DNA from: JACMLC01 sp963720235
Lineage (GTDB): Bacteria; Acidobacteriota; Blastocatellia; Pyrinomonadales; Pyrinomonadaceae
Length of the DNA: 64,000 bases
Reading direction: 5' to 3'
Assembly (NCBI GenBank): GCA_963720235.1
Contig: OY970389.1
Location: forward strand, 4,836,001 to 4,900,000
The translations under genes and the position numbers were made by a program. Under the pieces are notes generated by a model. That model was not told the origin of the DNA and did not search any database. It saw only the letters and a list, made by a program, of their open reading frames with translations. Position 1 is the stretch's first letter. Every line of letters starts with the position of its first letter. Positions 34,744 to 43,685 of this stretch are shown here, in pieces.

Positions 34744-35193
34744 ATGATTTGGATTATCTTTGCGCTGGGCGCGGCGATTTCGTGGGGATTGTATGGGCCA
34801 ACTTTGCATCGCGGGCAGGTGCAGCTTGGCAGCCCTTTGCGTGCGCTGCTCTGTGTCGGCGTCGCTTATTTTTTGATAGGAGTTTTGTTTCCGCTCGTGG
34901 CTCTCTGGTCGCAGGGCGAACTCAATGGCTTTAATATCAAAGGCTCTACCTCTGCGACTATCGGCGGCATGCTCGGCGCGCTCGGCGCAATCTGTATCAT
35001 CTATGCTTTCAGGACGGGCGGCCTGCCGACGTATGTCATGCCGCTCGTCTTTGCGGGCGCGCCAGTCGTCAACGTGCTCTTCTCCATGTGGATGCATCCG
35101 CCGAAGACCGCGCCGAATCCGCTGCTCTACGTCGGCATCGTTTTAGCATCAGTCGGCGCGGGACTGGTTTTATATTTCAAGCCGCAATCTTGA
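34744..35193 (+). CDS. Small membrane protein related to EamA/DMT transporters
   Basis: A 149-residue hydrophobic protein with four to five predicted membrane segments. The start 'IIFALGAAISWGLYGPTLHRG' and the end 'YVGIVLASVGAGLVLYFKP' resemble half of a drug/metabolite (EamA-type) transporter. At this length it has only one EamA-like unit and may work as a dimer. GCAGGAG precedes the ATG. It follows an Oar-like receptor closely, so the two could share a substrate, which is only inference. Confidence 0.7.
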   Translation: MIWIIFALGAAISWGLYGPTLHRGQVQLGSPLRALLCVGVAYFLIGVLFPLVALWSQGELNGFNIKGSTSATIGGMLGALGAICIIYAFRTGGLPTYVMPLVFAGAPVVNVLFSMWMHPPKTAPNPLLYVGIVLASVGAGLVLYFKPQS

Positions 35194-35200
35194 AAAGCAA

Positions 35201-35312
35201 ATTTCCCGCAAAGGCGCAAAGACGCGAAGAAAGCACGCAAAGACGTTAAGCTATTACTTACCTTGAATGTTTTCTTCGCGCCTTCTTTGCGCCTTTGCGT
35301 CTTTGCGGGAAA
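35201..35312. repeat. Tandem-word hairpin element, GCAAAGGC family (B3)
   Basis: The arms ATTTCCCGCAAAGGCGCAAA and the inverse ending CTTTGCGGGAAAT. The minus-strand loop, AAGAAAACATTCAAGGTAAG, matches the loops at 27906 and 48844. It lies between the convergent EamA-like and ABC permease genes. Confidence 0.9.
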
Positions 35313-35322
35313 TTCTTTGTCT

Positions 35323-38300
35323 TTACTCTGCCCTAAGTGCCGGAATCAGAGGTGAGCGCAGGACAGCCGCCGTTGCTGTCACAGAAGCGATAAGGCCGGA
35401 GACAATCACCGCCAGCAGCAACAAGCCGAGCGAGACGAAAGGCAACTTGCCGCCGCGCGCGAAAAAGACAGGCGCAATCGCCAGCAGCGCGCAAACAGTT
35501 CCCGTCACCAATCCGCTGAACAACAGAAAAGCATTTTCCCCAATCACCATCAACGCAAAGTGCTGGCGGTTGTAACCCACTGCGCGCAGCAAGGCCAACT
35601 CGCGCCGTCGCTCCAAAACATTTCGCAACAAGACAGCCGCCAATCCCAGCGTGCCGAGCGCAAGCCCCAAACCGCCGAGCATTTGAAAAGTTGAAAGATA
35701 AGTATTTTCGACGCGATGATATTCCGCCAGCCGCTCGACGGTCGGCAGAGCATCAAAGCCAAACTCCGAAAGTCTCTCTTCCAAAACTCCGCTCACATCT
35801 GCCGCTTGCTGCGGAGCGTCCATGAGAAAAAAGCTGTAGCCCTCTATCTCTGGAAAGAGACGCAGGAAATTTTTCTCGGACATCAATAGCTCGCTCTGAA
35901 ACAAGCTGTCCGACAGAGCCGCGACCAGACGCAGGCGAATTGGCCCACCATTTACTTGCAGCACAAAATCCTCTCCGAGCTTGAGATGAAGCACGTAAGT
36001 CATGGAGTTTGCATCCGCTATGACAGGCACGACTCCTGCTTCCATTTCGCGATTCAAGAGCAACCATGGATTAGCTTTCTCTTCATCACTCCGGGCCAGA
36101 GAATCCTGAAAGGCGAAACGATTGTTTCCAATAAAATCCTCTGTCGCGCCGAGCACGCGCGGGTTGCGTGGTTGATAAAGATTAAGACAACTCGCGTCGT
36201 CTCCGGGCCGCAGGCGAAAGCGCGTGAAAGCGACTCCATTTAATTCTGCGTCCTGTAGATTCAAAGCCTCGCGGCCCGCCTTAGTGTTCGGGTCATAGAC
36301 CACCGGCAGGTCTGTTTCCCCCAACAACGTATAGCCGCCGCTCCCCGATTTTTTATCGCGCGCAAGATTCCTGTCGTCTTTCCTGAAAGCGTCCACCGCG
36401 ACGATGATAAAAGCTGCCGATGCGATAAGCGTGATGCAGAGTATGCTTCTCGCAGGGCGCGAAGAGGCATTGCGCAATCCCATGCGAAAGACAGGCCAGA
36501 ATCCGCTTCCGGCAATCAAGCTTCGACCGCCGCGACGAAGCGTGGCCCATTGATAACAGAGCAGCGCGACCAGCAACATCGTCCCGCCTCCGAAAAATCC
36601 GGCGACCTGTCCAATGACCTTCAATGCCGCAAGCAGGATAAGAGACAAGCCAAAAAGCGTGAAAAGGAAAAAGGGGAAATAGGTAAAAGAGAAAAAGGAA
36701 AAGAGAGATTTGCTTCTGACACCTTTCTCTTCTCCTTTTTCTTTCTTGAGACTTCCGTGCAGCAGGCTGCGCGTCGAAGCTTTTCTCAGGCCGCGCAAAG
36801 TTAGCGCGATGCAGAGCAGTGCGGCGAGGATTCCGCCCGCGCCGCCGATAACTAGAGAGAGCGGCGAGACATGCAGCCTCAAGCTCGTCGTGCCGACGGC
36901 TCCGACCCAAAAAGTGCTGAGGCCGTACATCATCAGCTTGCCATAGACGAGGGCCAGAACTAAGCCGAGCAAACTGCCGAAGGCCGAGAGCAGTAGTCCT
37001 TCCTTGAGAAAGAGCGTGCGAATCCGCGCGGCTGGAAATCCTATGGCCTGCAAAGTTCCTATCTCGCGCAAACGCTGCTCGACGCCGAGCTTGAAAAAAA
37101 GCGCAGCCAGCATCAGTGCCGAGACGACCAGAAAGAAACTAAAATATAAAAAGTATTCCCCGAAATCCGTCGCCCCGCGCGAAGCTTCAAGCCCCTGAGC
37201 ACGCGCAGGGAAAACTACGAAACCCATCGCGCCTGGATTGAGCTTTGCTCTCAAATTATTTTTATATGTCTCAAGAGCAGACGAAAGCTGCTGCGCATCC
37301 GCAGGCATGATGCGCAGGGAAGTGAGCTTGCCAAAGCGCGCGCCCCACAATTCCTGCCCCTTCGATAAAGTGATAAAAGCTTTTGGAGTCGTGCGATATT
37401 CGTGCCAGTAATCTTCGTCTCTCTTTTCCACGCGCGCGAGGTCAACAGGAAATGGCGGATCCCAATCAGAGATATTTTCCGATTGAGTGATGCCCGGATA
37501 TTCTGGAACTAACGCGCGGTCTGCCGCGAGGCCCGCGATAGGAACGATGCTCGCAAGCCTGAACTGCGCGCTCTTTGTGAGAAGGCTTCCGTCCGGCTGC
37601 CACAAATAATATTCGAGAGAAACCTCTGCGCCCACTCCCGCGCCAAGCTCGCGCGCAGCCCACTCGTTAAGAATAAGCGGAGGCAGCGCGAATGCATCAG
37701 TCGTGTTTGCTATTCCCGAATCACCCTTCGCGCCTGTGCTGCTCAAGCGCGCGAACGCCTCTTCGTCAATCGCCGTCACAAGCGAATACGGAATTTCTTG
37801 CTCGCCAGCTTTAATGCTGTTCGCTAAGTAAGAGAGCACAGGCATTGTGCTCATCTTCATCTCACTGGCCGTCCCTCTCGTAGTCTCCGCGAGAGCGTCA
37901 TTTATAATCGCGCTCTCGGTTTCAAGCGCGAGACTCTTCTGCTCATTCAAAGCGCGCACGCGGATTTCCATATCCGCGAGAGTGATTCTGTCTCTTAAAA
38001 TTTTCTCAAGCGACTCCGCGCGTGCCTGACCTTTTTCAGAGACCAGCAGAGTGTTGACCTTGCCCTCCTGGGCCAACTCTTTTTGCAAAAGCTGAAGCGG
38101 CACAAAGACCGCGCGCGTGGCTGTCTGCTCCGGGCTCACGGAAAATTCGCCCATCGCATCGGCAGACAAAACTTCGCGCAGGTTCAGACGCAAAGTGCGC
38201 CCCGCGTCCTCTTTGCGACCATGCAAAGATTCGACGGGAATCGCAGACGGCATAGAGACGCGCAAGAGCAATGCATCCGTTCCAGTAGCCGCTAACTCCT

Positions 38301-38727
38301 GGGCCAGACTCGGACTGACTAAAGCCTCTCTCTCATGCGGAGCTTGTACAACTCCCGCGCGCCCGTGAAATTTCCAGAATCGCTCGTCCACTCCATAGAC
38401 GCGCACATCCGCCGCGCGCCGCCCGCTCGCTCCATGCGTGATGCTGCCCTCAAGAACTGTGAGCGGACAAATGCTTGCGAATCCATCCGAAGCGAAACGC
38501 ACATCAGCATGCATTTCATCCGCAAGCTGCTCGCGGAAAAATCCTGCTGCGGAAATGACATGGCTCGTCTCTCCGAGCCTTTGCAGAAAGAGACTGCGCA
38601 AACTCGCGCGCACGGAATCTCCGACCAGCAGCGCGCCCGCCAGCACCGCGACGGCAATCGCTACGCCCGACACCACAGCCAGATTAGTGCGCCAGAAATA
38701 CTTTAGATTGCGTTTGAGTAGGAACAA
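35323..38727 (-). CDS. ABC transporter permease with two FtsX domains
   Basis: A 1134-residue inner-membrane permease of the MacB/LolCE/FtsX type. One membrane segment at residues ~18-40, a large extracytoplasmic domain, a first FtsX domain (~545-690; 'EQRLREIGTLQAIGFPAARI'), two central segments, a second extracytoplasmic domain, and a final FtsX domain (~1000-1125; 'ERRRELALLRAVGYNRQHF'). The start is TTG, immediately after the stop of the ATPase gene. Residues ~657-690 are encoded by an AG/CT-rich hairpin (36656-36757) that looks like an in-frame insertion ('KKEKGEEKGVRSK', then a Phe-rich stretch). Confidence 0.88.
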   Translation of the reverse strand: MFLLKRNLKYFWRTNLAVVSGVAIAVAVLAGALLVGDSVRASLRSLFLQRLGETSHVISAAGFFREQLADEMHADVRFASDGFASICPLTVLEGSITHGASGRRAADVRVYGVDERFWKFHGRAGVVQAPHEREALVSPSLAQELAATGTDALLLRVSMPSAIPVESLHGRKEDAGRTLRLNLREVLSADAMGEFSVSPEQTATRAVFVPLQLLQKELAQEGKVNTLLVSEKGQARAESLEKILRDRITLADMEIRVRALNEQKSLALETESAIINDALAETTRGTASEMKMSTMPVLSYLANSIKAGEQEIPYSLVTAIDEEAFARLSSTGAKGDSGIANTTDAFALPPLILNEWAARELGAGVGAEVSLEYYLWQPDGSLLTKSAQFRLASIVPIAGLAADRALVPEYPGITQSENISDWDPPFPVDLARVEKRDEDYWHEYRTTPKAFITLSKGQELWGARFGKLTSLRIMPADAQQLSSALETYKNNLRAKLNPGAMGFVVFPARAQGLEASRGATDFGEYFLYFSFFLVVSALMLAALFFKLGVEQRLREIGTLQAIGFPAARIRTLFLKEGLLLSAFGSLLGLVLALVYGKLMMYGLSTFWVGAVGTTSLRLHVSPLSLVIGGAGGILAALLCIALTLRGLRKASTRSLLHGSLKKEKGEEKGVRSKSLFSFFSFTYFPFFLFTLFGLSLILLAALKVIGQVAGFFGGGTMLLVALLCYQWATLRRGGRSLIAGSGFWPVFRMGLRNASSRPARSILCITLIASAAFIIVAVDAFRKDDRNLARDKKSGSGGYTLLGETDLPVVYDPNTKAGREALNLQDAELNGVAFTRFRLRPGDDASCLNLYQPRNPRVLGATEDFIGNNRFAFQDSLARSDEEKANPWLLLNREMEAGVVPVIADANSMTYVLHLKLGEDFVLQVNGGPIRLRLVAALSDSLFQSELLMSEKNFLRLFPEIEGYSFFLMDAPQQAADVSGVLEERLSEFGFDALPTVERLAEYHRVENTYLSTFQMLGGLGLALGTLGLAAVLLRNVLERRRELALLRAVGYNRQHFALMVIGENAFLLFSGLVTGTVCALLAIAPVFFARGGKLPFVSLGLLLLAVIVSGLIASVTATAAVLRSPLIPALRAE
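36656..36757. repeat. Tandem-word hairpin element inside ABC permease coding sequence (J2)
   Basis: AAAAGGAAAAAGGGGAAATA and AGAAAAAGGAAAAGAGA pair with TCTCTTCTCCTTTTTCT further right. The words resemble those nested in the element at 45584-45735. It keeps the reading frame of the permease and falls near the first FtsX domain's C-terminal membrane segment. Confidence 0.75.
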
Positions 38728-39396
38728 TTATTTTTTTACCAAGTGCTGTTCATGCAACTCGTATTGCGTTGGAAAGCGCGCGGCAAGCTCTGAGCTGTGT
38801 GTGACGACGATGAGGATTGTCTCTTGCTGCTTATGCAGTTCGAGCAGAAGCGACGCAACGGTCTCTGCTGCTTTGTGGTCCAGATTGCCTGTCGGCTCGT
38901 CCGCCAGCAAGAGGAGCGGCTTCATCATCAATGCGCGTGCAAGCGCGACGCGCTGCTTCTCGCCGCCGGACAATTCCGCAGGGCGATGCTCAAGCCGCTC
39001 GCTGAGTCCAACCTTGTCCAAAAGCTTGCGCGCCCGCGCCGTCGCTTCCGTCTTATCAATCTCTGCAACCAGCGTCGGCGTCAAGACATTTTCCAGCACA
39101 GAGCATTGCGGCAGCAGACAATGGTCTTGAAAGATAAAACCTATCTTTTGATTTCTGAATGCCGCAAGCTTCGTCTCTCTGAGCTCAAAAGGATTCTGTC
39201 CATCAAGCCTGACTTCTCCGCCCGTCGGCGGCTCAAGCGCGCCCGCGATGTAGAGCAGCGTGCTCTTGCCGCTGCCAGATGGCCCCATGATTGAGACCGC
39301 ATCGCCGCGCGCCAATGTCAGCGACACATCCGCCAGAATCCTCAGCGGCCCCTGCGGCGTCGGATATTCTTTCGAGAGATTGACGACTTCAAGCAA
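38728..39396 (-). CDS. ABC transporter ATP-binding protein (LolD/MacB type)
   Basis: A 222-residue ATPase with Walker A 'GPSGSGKSTLL' (residues ~39-49), signature 'LSGGEKQRVALARAL' (~141) and Walker B 'LLLADEPTGNLD' (~162). Size and sequence fit the LolD/MacB-type family that works with FtsX permeases. The permease gene starts at the very next base, so the pair is one unit. The likely job is extrusion or lipoprotein/lipid handling at the inner membrane; the substrate cannot be told. Confidence 0.92.
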   Translation of the reverse strand: MLEVVNLSKEYPTPQGPLRILADVSLTLARGDAVSIMGPSGSGKSTLLYIAGALEPPTGGEVRLDGQNPFELRETKLAAFRNQKIGFIFQDHCLLPQCSVLENVLTPTLVAEIDKTEATARARKLLDKVGLSERLEHRPAELSGGEKQRVALARALMMKPLLLLADEPTGNLDHKAAETVASLLLELHKQQETILIVVTHSSELAARFPTQYELHEQHLVKK

Positions 39397-39412
39397 ACTC
39401 TAAAACTCCATG

Positions 39413-39526
39413 AAAAGTAAGGATAAAGATGGATTGATGTCGGATGAAAGAAATGCTCAAGATGAAGGCTTCAAGCATGGACAGCATGCCTTTCATCCTT
39501 CCGCCCTTCGCTTTCATCCTTGTTCT
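39413..39526. repeat. Tandem-word hairpin element, GGATGAAAG family (H1)
   Basis: The left arm (about 39413-39450; AAGGATAAAGATGGATTGAT, GGATGAAAG) pairs imperfectly with the right arm (39490-39526; CTTTCATCCTTCCGCCCTTC). The loop contains GAAAGAAATGCTCAAGATGA, close to the loop core of the A and B families. The last ~17 codons of the glycosyltransferase lie in it. Confidence 0.7.
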
Positions 39527-40808
39527 CTAACAGGCTCTCGTAAACTTCGAGCGCGCGGCCAGCCATGTGTGCGACTGTGTAGTGCTCGCGAACTTTGCCA
39601 AAGCCTTGCTGGCCGAGTTTAGTTGCGAGTGAAGGGTTTTTGTAAATGTGAAAAATCCCATCGGCGAGGCTCTCTGCATTATCCGGCTCAACCAGAAGCC
39701 CGCCGCCGGTTCTTTCAACAATCTCTGTGAACGCGCCGCGACGCGGCTGGACGACGGGAACCGCGCACGCCATCGCTTCAAAGAGAAAGATGCCCTTCGG
39801 CTCGTCATACGTCGCTGGCACTGAGAGGACATCGAGGCCGCGCAGGAATTTTATCTTCTCATCTCTGTCCAAAATGCCGCGATAGTGAAACTCTTCCGCG
39901 AGTCCCGCGTCTTTCATCTCGCGCTCAATGCCGCTCAAATAATCTTTGTTCTCCGCGCCGAGATAGCCTGCGACTTCAAGCCGCGCATTCTTAAAATCTT
40001 CACGCTCGCGCAATCGCTTGTAAGCTTCTGTCAGCAGATGCAAACCTTTTTCGGGCGCGACGCGCGCGAAGTAGCCGATGGTGAAAGGCTCGTGTCGCTC
40101 CACAGCACGTGCTTCATATCCGTTAGTGTTAATGCCGAGCGGGACAACGCGCATCTTCGCTTCCGGTATCTGTAGATAACCCGGCATGAAGCGCGCGTAA
40201 TAATCACTGACGGCGATGAAGGCATCCACGTGTTTGACATGGCTGCTAATCAGAGAAAGAGATTCGCTGCGATAAGGCTCAGGCAGGTTTTCCAGAAAAA
40301 GGTCTTCGCCCTGAAGCGTGCAGCAGATTGGGCGTTTGAGAGCCGCTTTGAGCGGCCCTGCGAGACTGATGAGCAGCGTGTATGGAAGATTGATAATATC
40401 CGGCGCGGGTTCTGATTTCAGCCAGTCAATCATCTTCTCCAATTCTTTTCGCTGAAACCCGTTTTCGCCTTTGAGCATCGAGACAGTCATCTCTCCCAAA
40501 AATTTCGGGTCAGTCGGAATCGAGCGGCGCGAAGCAAGGCGCAGCATCACAGGCGAATCCCACAGCCTGTCAAGAAAACGCGGCGTCTTGCGGAAAAATT
40601 TTAAGTGCTGTTGCAGATAGACACTGATGCCGCCGAAAAAAACTTTCTCGCTGCTCACATTCGCTTCATCCGTGAGAGTCGGCGTATAGACGGGCAGCAG
40701 CATCACATCATGACCGCGCGCGATAAGCTCTGCCGCCAGCGCGTTATCACGAAAGCAACTACCGCAATACATGTTCGCGGCTCCGGCTGTGATGTAGAGA
40801 ATCTTCAT
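39471..40808 (-). CDS. GT4-type glycosyltransferase
   Basis: A 445-residue enzyme with two Rossmann-like halves. The N-terminus 'MKILYITAGAANMYCGSCFRD' is typical of a GT4 subgroup. The C-terminal half has 'TIGYFARVAPEKGLHLL' and the donor-binding 'PKGIFLFEAMACAVPVVQP' (E-x7-E-like). It transfers a sugar from a nucleotide donor; the acceptor is unknown. The ATG overlaps the stop of the reductase gene (40805-40808), so it is the last gene of a three-gene operon. Its final residues ('KDESEGRKDERHAVHA') are encoded by a hairpin repeat and are probably not family sequence. Confidence 0.9.
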   Translation of the reverse strand: MKILYITAGAANMYCGSCFRDNALAAELIARGHDVMLLPVYTPTLTDEANVSSEKVFFGGISVYLQQHLKFFRKTPRFLDRLWDSPVMLRLASRRSIPTDPKFLGEMTVSMLKGENGFQRKELEKMIDWLKSEPAPDIINLPYTLLISLAGPLKAALKRPICCTLQGEDLFLENLPEPYRSESLSLISSHVKHVDAFIAVSDYYARFMPGYLQIPEAKMRVVPLGINTNGYEARAVERHEPFTIGYFARVAPEKGLHLLTEAYKRLREREDFKNARLEVAGYLGAENKDYLSGIEREMKDAGLAEEFHYRGILDRDEKIKFLRGLDVLSVPATYDEPKGIFLFEAMACAVPVVQPRRGAFTEIVERTGGGLLVEPDNAESLADGIFHIYKNPSLATKLGQQGFGKVREHYTVAHMAGRALEVYESLLENKDESEGRKDERHAVHA

Positions 40809-42238
40809 ACGGAAACTGCTGCGGCCATTTGAAAAGACCTGCGCCCGTACAGGTGCTCGAACAGGTTTCCCTCGTGCGGCTGATCCCAGCTTATCTGGTT
40901 CGTCGGCACGGCTCCCAAATTCAGGCGGTCAACATTCGCAGATGAAACGAGCCTGCGGATAAAATCCGCATCGCGTGTGATGGCCGTCACGACGAGGCTT
41001 GGGCCAATGGCATCGGCAATCAAATCCTGCTCCATCTCTACGACGCTCGCAAAGGGAAAGAGAAACTCACGATTCGCCAAGCTGTGCTCCGTGCTTTCGC
41101 AGCGCACAATGGTCGGCAAAAGATAAGAGCAATCGTGCCACTCCATTAGTCGCTCGCCGTTGCGATAGCTCGCCGTGACATCACGCGCGCCCGGCTCATT
41201 CAATCCCTGCTCAATCATTTGATTGACGCGGCTTGCGACCTGCGCATCTGTGAAGGGAGCTATCTGCGCCGCTTCATCATCGGCTTCGCGCGGCACAATT
41301 TGGGCCAGTCTTGCGGCGAGAGCTTCAGCGATTTCATCTGCATGCTTCGTCACCCAGATGCCGGAAGCATTGACGCACGAACGCCCGCCGTTCTCGACAA
41401 TCGAAGCCACCAAGACATCCAGATATTTCTCCCACTCGCCGATGCAATCATCACCGATAATGACTTTGCTATAGCCCGGCCCGTGTATCTCTACGCGGCC
41501 CTCGTCTCTCCACTGGCCTGTCGAAGAAGCGTCACCGAAAATCATCCCGCGCCCGCAATGTCGCAAAATCTCGCCCGCGCCTGAGTGGTCTGTCGGGTAA
41601 AAACTGAAAACTTCGCGCGGGCATCCGGCGCGCACGAGCGACTCTATGATTCTGTAAGGCGTCCAGGGCTCCGTGCTGCCGGGTTTTAAGACGAGCGGGA
41701 TTTTCAAAGCGACTGCGGGAATCCAGAGCGCGTGCACGCCCGGCGAATTGTTTGGCAACACGACTCCGAGCGATTCTGTGCGCGGGAAAAAACTCAAGGC
41801 GTGACCATCGGCTTCTCCGAAACCTAAATCGAGTATCCGCGTGTCCAGATTGCGCGTCAGGCCGTCCAAGACATTACGCATCTTTGCCAGCACGCCCTCT
41901 ATCTTCCGCATATTCCGCCGCGCCAGAGCATGCGGCAAACCTGTCGTCGCAGAAATCTGACGTATGTAATCCTCCGGCGTCTGCACGCTATCTCCGAGCG
42001 GCAGCGCATCACTCGCAAAATGCTCCGCCGCCCGCGCGCAAATCTCCAACAACTCGTCAGTCGAAAAACGCAACAGCGCATCACGCCCCGCCTTCTGGTC
42101 CAGAAGGTCACGCCGTATCAAACCATTATTCGCCTGACTGATTTCAACAAACGGCTCCCGCGTCCTGTGATGCAAGACGCGCGCGACATCCAGACTTTTG
42201 TATGGCTCGCCTTTTCGCAATAACGGAATATGAAGCAT
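40805..42238 (-). CDS. Aldehyde-dehydrogenase-fold reductase (LuxC-like acyl reductase)
   Basis: A 477-residue protein of the aldehyde dehydrogenase superfamily. It has the catalytic-Cys region 'ENGGRSCVNASGIWV' (about residue 288) and an NAD(P)-binding part ('VLPNNSPGVHALWIPAVALK'). The setting, right after an adenylate-forming LuxE/PaaK-like enzyme, suggests reduction of an activated acyl or aryl group to an aldehyde, as LuxC does; the opposite direction cannot be excluded. Between the two genes lies a hairpin element (42244-42317). The gene overlaps the glycosyltransferase by 4 bases. Confidence 0.78.
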   Translation of the reverse strand: MLHIPLLRKGEPYKSLDVARVLHHRTREPFVEISQANNGLIRRDLLDQKAGRDALLRFSTDELLEICARAAEHFASDALPLGDSVQTPEDYIRQISATTGLPHALARRNMRKIEGVLAKMRNVLDGLTRNLDTRILDLGFGEADGHALSFFPRTESLGVVLPNNSPGVHALWIPAVALKIPLVLKPGSTEPWTPYRIIESLVRAGCPREVFSFYPTDHSGAGEILRHCGRGMIFGDASSTGQWRDEGRVEIHGPGYSKVIIGDDCIGEWEKYLDVLVASIVENGGRSCVNASGIWVTKHADEIAEALAARLAQIVPREADDEAAQIAPFTDAQVASRVNQMIEQGLNEPGARDVTASYRNGERLMEWHDCSYLLPTIVRCESTEHSLANREFLFPFASVVEMEQDLIADAIGPSLVVTAITRDADFIRRLVSSANVDRLNLGAVPTNQISWDQPHEGNLFEHLYGRRSFQMAAAVSV

Positions 42239-42243
42239 GATTC

Positions 42244-42317
42244 GATTTTTGATTTGCGATTTTTGATTTTTGATTGGAGAAGGTCAAATCGCAAATCAAA
42301 AATCAAAAATCGCAAAT
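42244..42317. repeat. Tandem-word hairpin element, GATTTTTGATTTGC family (E1)
   Basis: The left arm 42244-42275 is built from GATTTTTGATTTGCGATTTT and pairs with AAATCGCAAATCAAAAATCA to 42317. The loop is about 12 bases. It separates two genes of the same minus-strand operon. Confidence 0.9.
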
Positions 42318-42320
42318 TTC

Positions 42321-43388
42321 CTAATACACTCCTTCGACGACATTGGTCTGCAATCTGGAGAAAGGGCGGACGTTGCGCACGCCGTCCCAGGGGTACGGGT
42401 CGCAGGGCGGCTCGCGCTCTGCTTCGTCGCGTTCGAGAAAGCGCGGCATGAAGAACTCGCGCGTCAATGTAGTCAATCTCACGCGACCGGTCGCGCCGTA
42501 TTCGACAATTTTATCCGGGTTGTCCGGGTCAACGACCTCTATCATCGCGCGCGGGCTGGGCGGATAATAGATGACTGCATAGTTGTCTTCCAACGCGCGC
42601 GGCTTGTGGACGGCGAGGCCCATTAAGGTGTTGCCGTAGGTCGGAGCAAAGTATGCGCCTTCCAATAATTCTTCGACGGCGAAGCGATGAAACTGCTGTG
42701 TCATCTCCGTGCCGCCGCAGAAGACACCTGTGATGCCCATCTTCTTCAAAGAAACTTTTTCGCAGAGAGCTTCAAGAAGCTTCGGCGTGGTGAAAAGACA
42801 TTTGATGTTTTCGTGCGCGCGTAGAAGCGTGAGGCCCTGCTCGATGACATGCTGTTTGTAAGCTTCGGCCATGCGCGGCTGGTTCATCTTCAAAAGCTTG
42901 ATGACCCAGCGCGGGTCTAGGTCAACCATAAAGCAGATGCCGCCGCGATATTGGGCCAGATGCTCGACCGCGAGGCGCAGGCGACGCGGGCCGGTTGGGC
43001 CAAGCGAGAGCCAGTCCGCGCCTTTGGGAAAAAACTCGTCGGGCAGGGTTGCGCTAAAGGCTTCATAGTCGAGCCGGAAATCTTCGATGCTGATGCGCGA
43101 TTTGGGAACGCCAGTCGAGCCGCCGGTCTCAAAGGTATAGACGGGCCGCCCTGCATAGCCCTTTGGAATCCAACGCTGCACTGGGCCGCCGCGCAGCCAC
43201 TCGTCCTCAAAGAAACCAAAGCGCGCGAGGTCTGCATAAGTTTGCACTTCCCTGCGTGGATCCCAATCGAGCTTTGCGGCATAGTCGAGCCAGAACGGGC
43301 AACCCGTCTGCGGGTCGAAATGCCAACCGATAATCTCGCGCACATGCGCATTGAGCGCGTCACGCGCCGCGTCTATTTTTGTTTGCAC
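42321..43388 (-). CDS. Adenylate-forming enzyme of the LuxE/PaaK type
   Basis: A 355-residue member of the acyl/aryl-activating superfamily. It has the ATP-binding 'YTFETGGSTGVPKSRIS' (about residue 85), 'VFCGGTEMTQQFHRF' (about 223), 'PTYGNTLMG' (about 247) and 'TGRVRLTTLTREFFMPRF' near the end. It is shorter than full PaaK-type ligases and close to LuxE-type synthetases. It would activate a carboxylic acid with ATP and pass it to the reductase encoded next. The start is GTG. First gene of the operon with the reductase and the GT4 glycosyltransferase. Confidence 0.78.
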   Translation of the reverse strand: MQTKIDAARDALNAHVREIIGWHFDPQTGCPFWLDYAAKLDWDPRREVQTYADLARFGFFEDEWLRGGPVQRWIPKGYAGRPVYTFETGGSTGVPKSRISIEDFRLDYEAFSATLPDEFFPKGADWLSLGPTGPRRLRLAVEHLAQYRGGICFMVDLDPRWVIKLLKMNQPRMAEAYKQHVIEQGLTLLRAHENIKCLFTTPKLLEALCEKVSLKKMGITGVFCGGTEMTQQFHRFAVEELLEGAYFAPTYGNTLMGLAVHKPRALEDNYAVIYYPPSPRAMIEVVDPDNPDKIVEYGATGRVRLTTLTREFFMPRFLERDEAEREPPCDPYPWDGVRNVRPFSRLQTNVVEGVY

Positions 43389-43467
43389 AGCTGTTTCGAT
43401 AATCCTGCTCCCGAAATTATTTTATGAGGAAATTACCAAGCCGCACAGAGAAGCACAAGCAGAGAAG

Positions 43468-43552
43468 GCAGGGAGTAGGGTGTCGGGTGTAGGGTGTAGA
43501 TAAAAGCATTTATGTTTTCACTACACCCTACACCCTACTTCCTACTCCCTGC
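43468..43552. repeat. Tandem-word hairpin element, GTGTAGGGTGTAGG family (F1)
   Basis: The left arm 43468-43499 (GCAGGGAGTAGGGTGTCGGG...) pairs with 43521-43552 (CTACACCCTACACCCTACTT...) over 32 bases with few mismatches. The loop is 21 bases and contains AAAAGCATTTATG. Confidence 0.92.
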
Positions 43553-43556
43553 TTTT

Positions 43557-43685
43557 CTATTTCTGCTCTTTGAGTCTCTTGAGCTTGTCTGTTGCGCTTG
43601 TTCTGATGGGAGCTTTGGCTGCTTCGTCAAGGGTCGTGTCTTTGGCGAGCAGTTCTAAGGTCTTCTCCGCGTTTTGAATCGCCAG
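43557..43685 (-). pseudogene. Displaced C-terminal tail of the frameshifted hydrolase
   Basis: In the neighbouring frame this stretch encodes 'LAIQNAEKTLELLAKD' and then a Lys-rich end ('LKRLKEQK'). That is the natural continuation of the TPR-like ending 'GDAYEANGNKE' of the hydrolase gene. Removing the single base at 43686 joins the two frames exactly ('NGNKE' to 'LAIQNAEK'). Confidence 0.8.
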
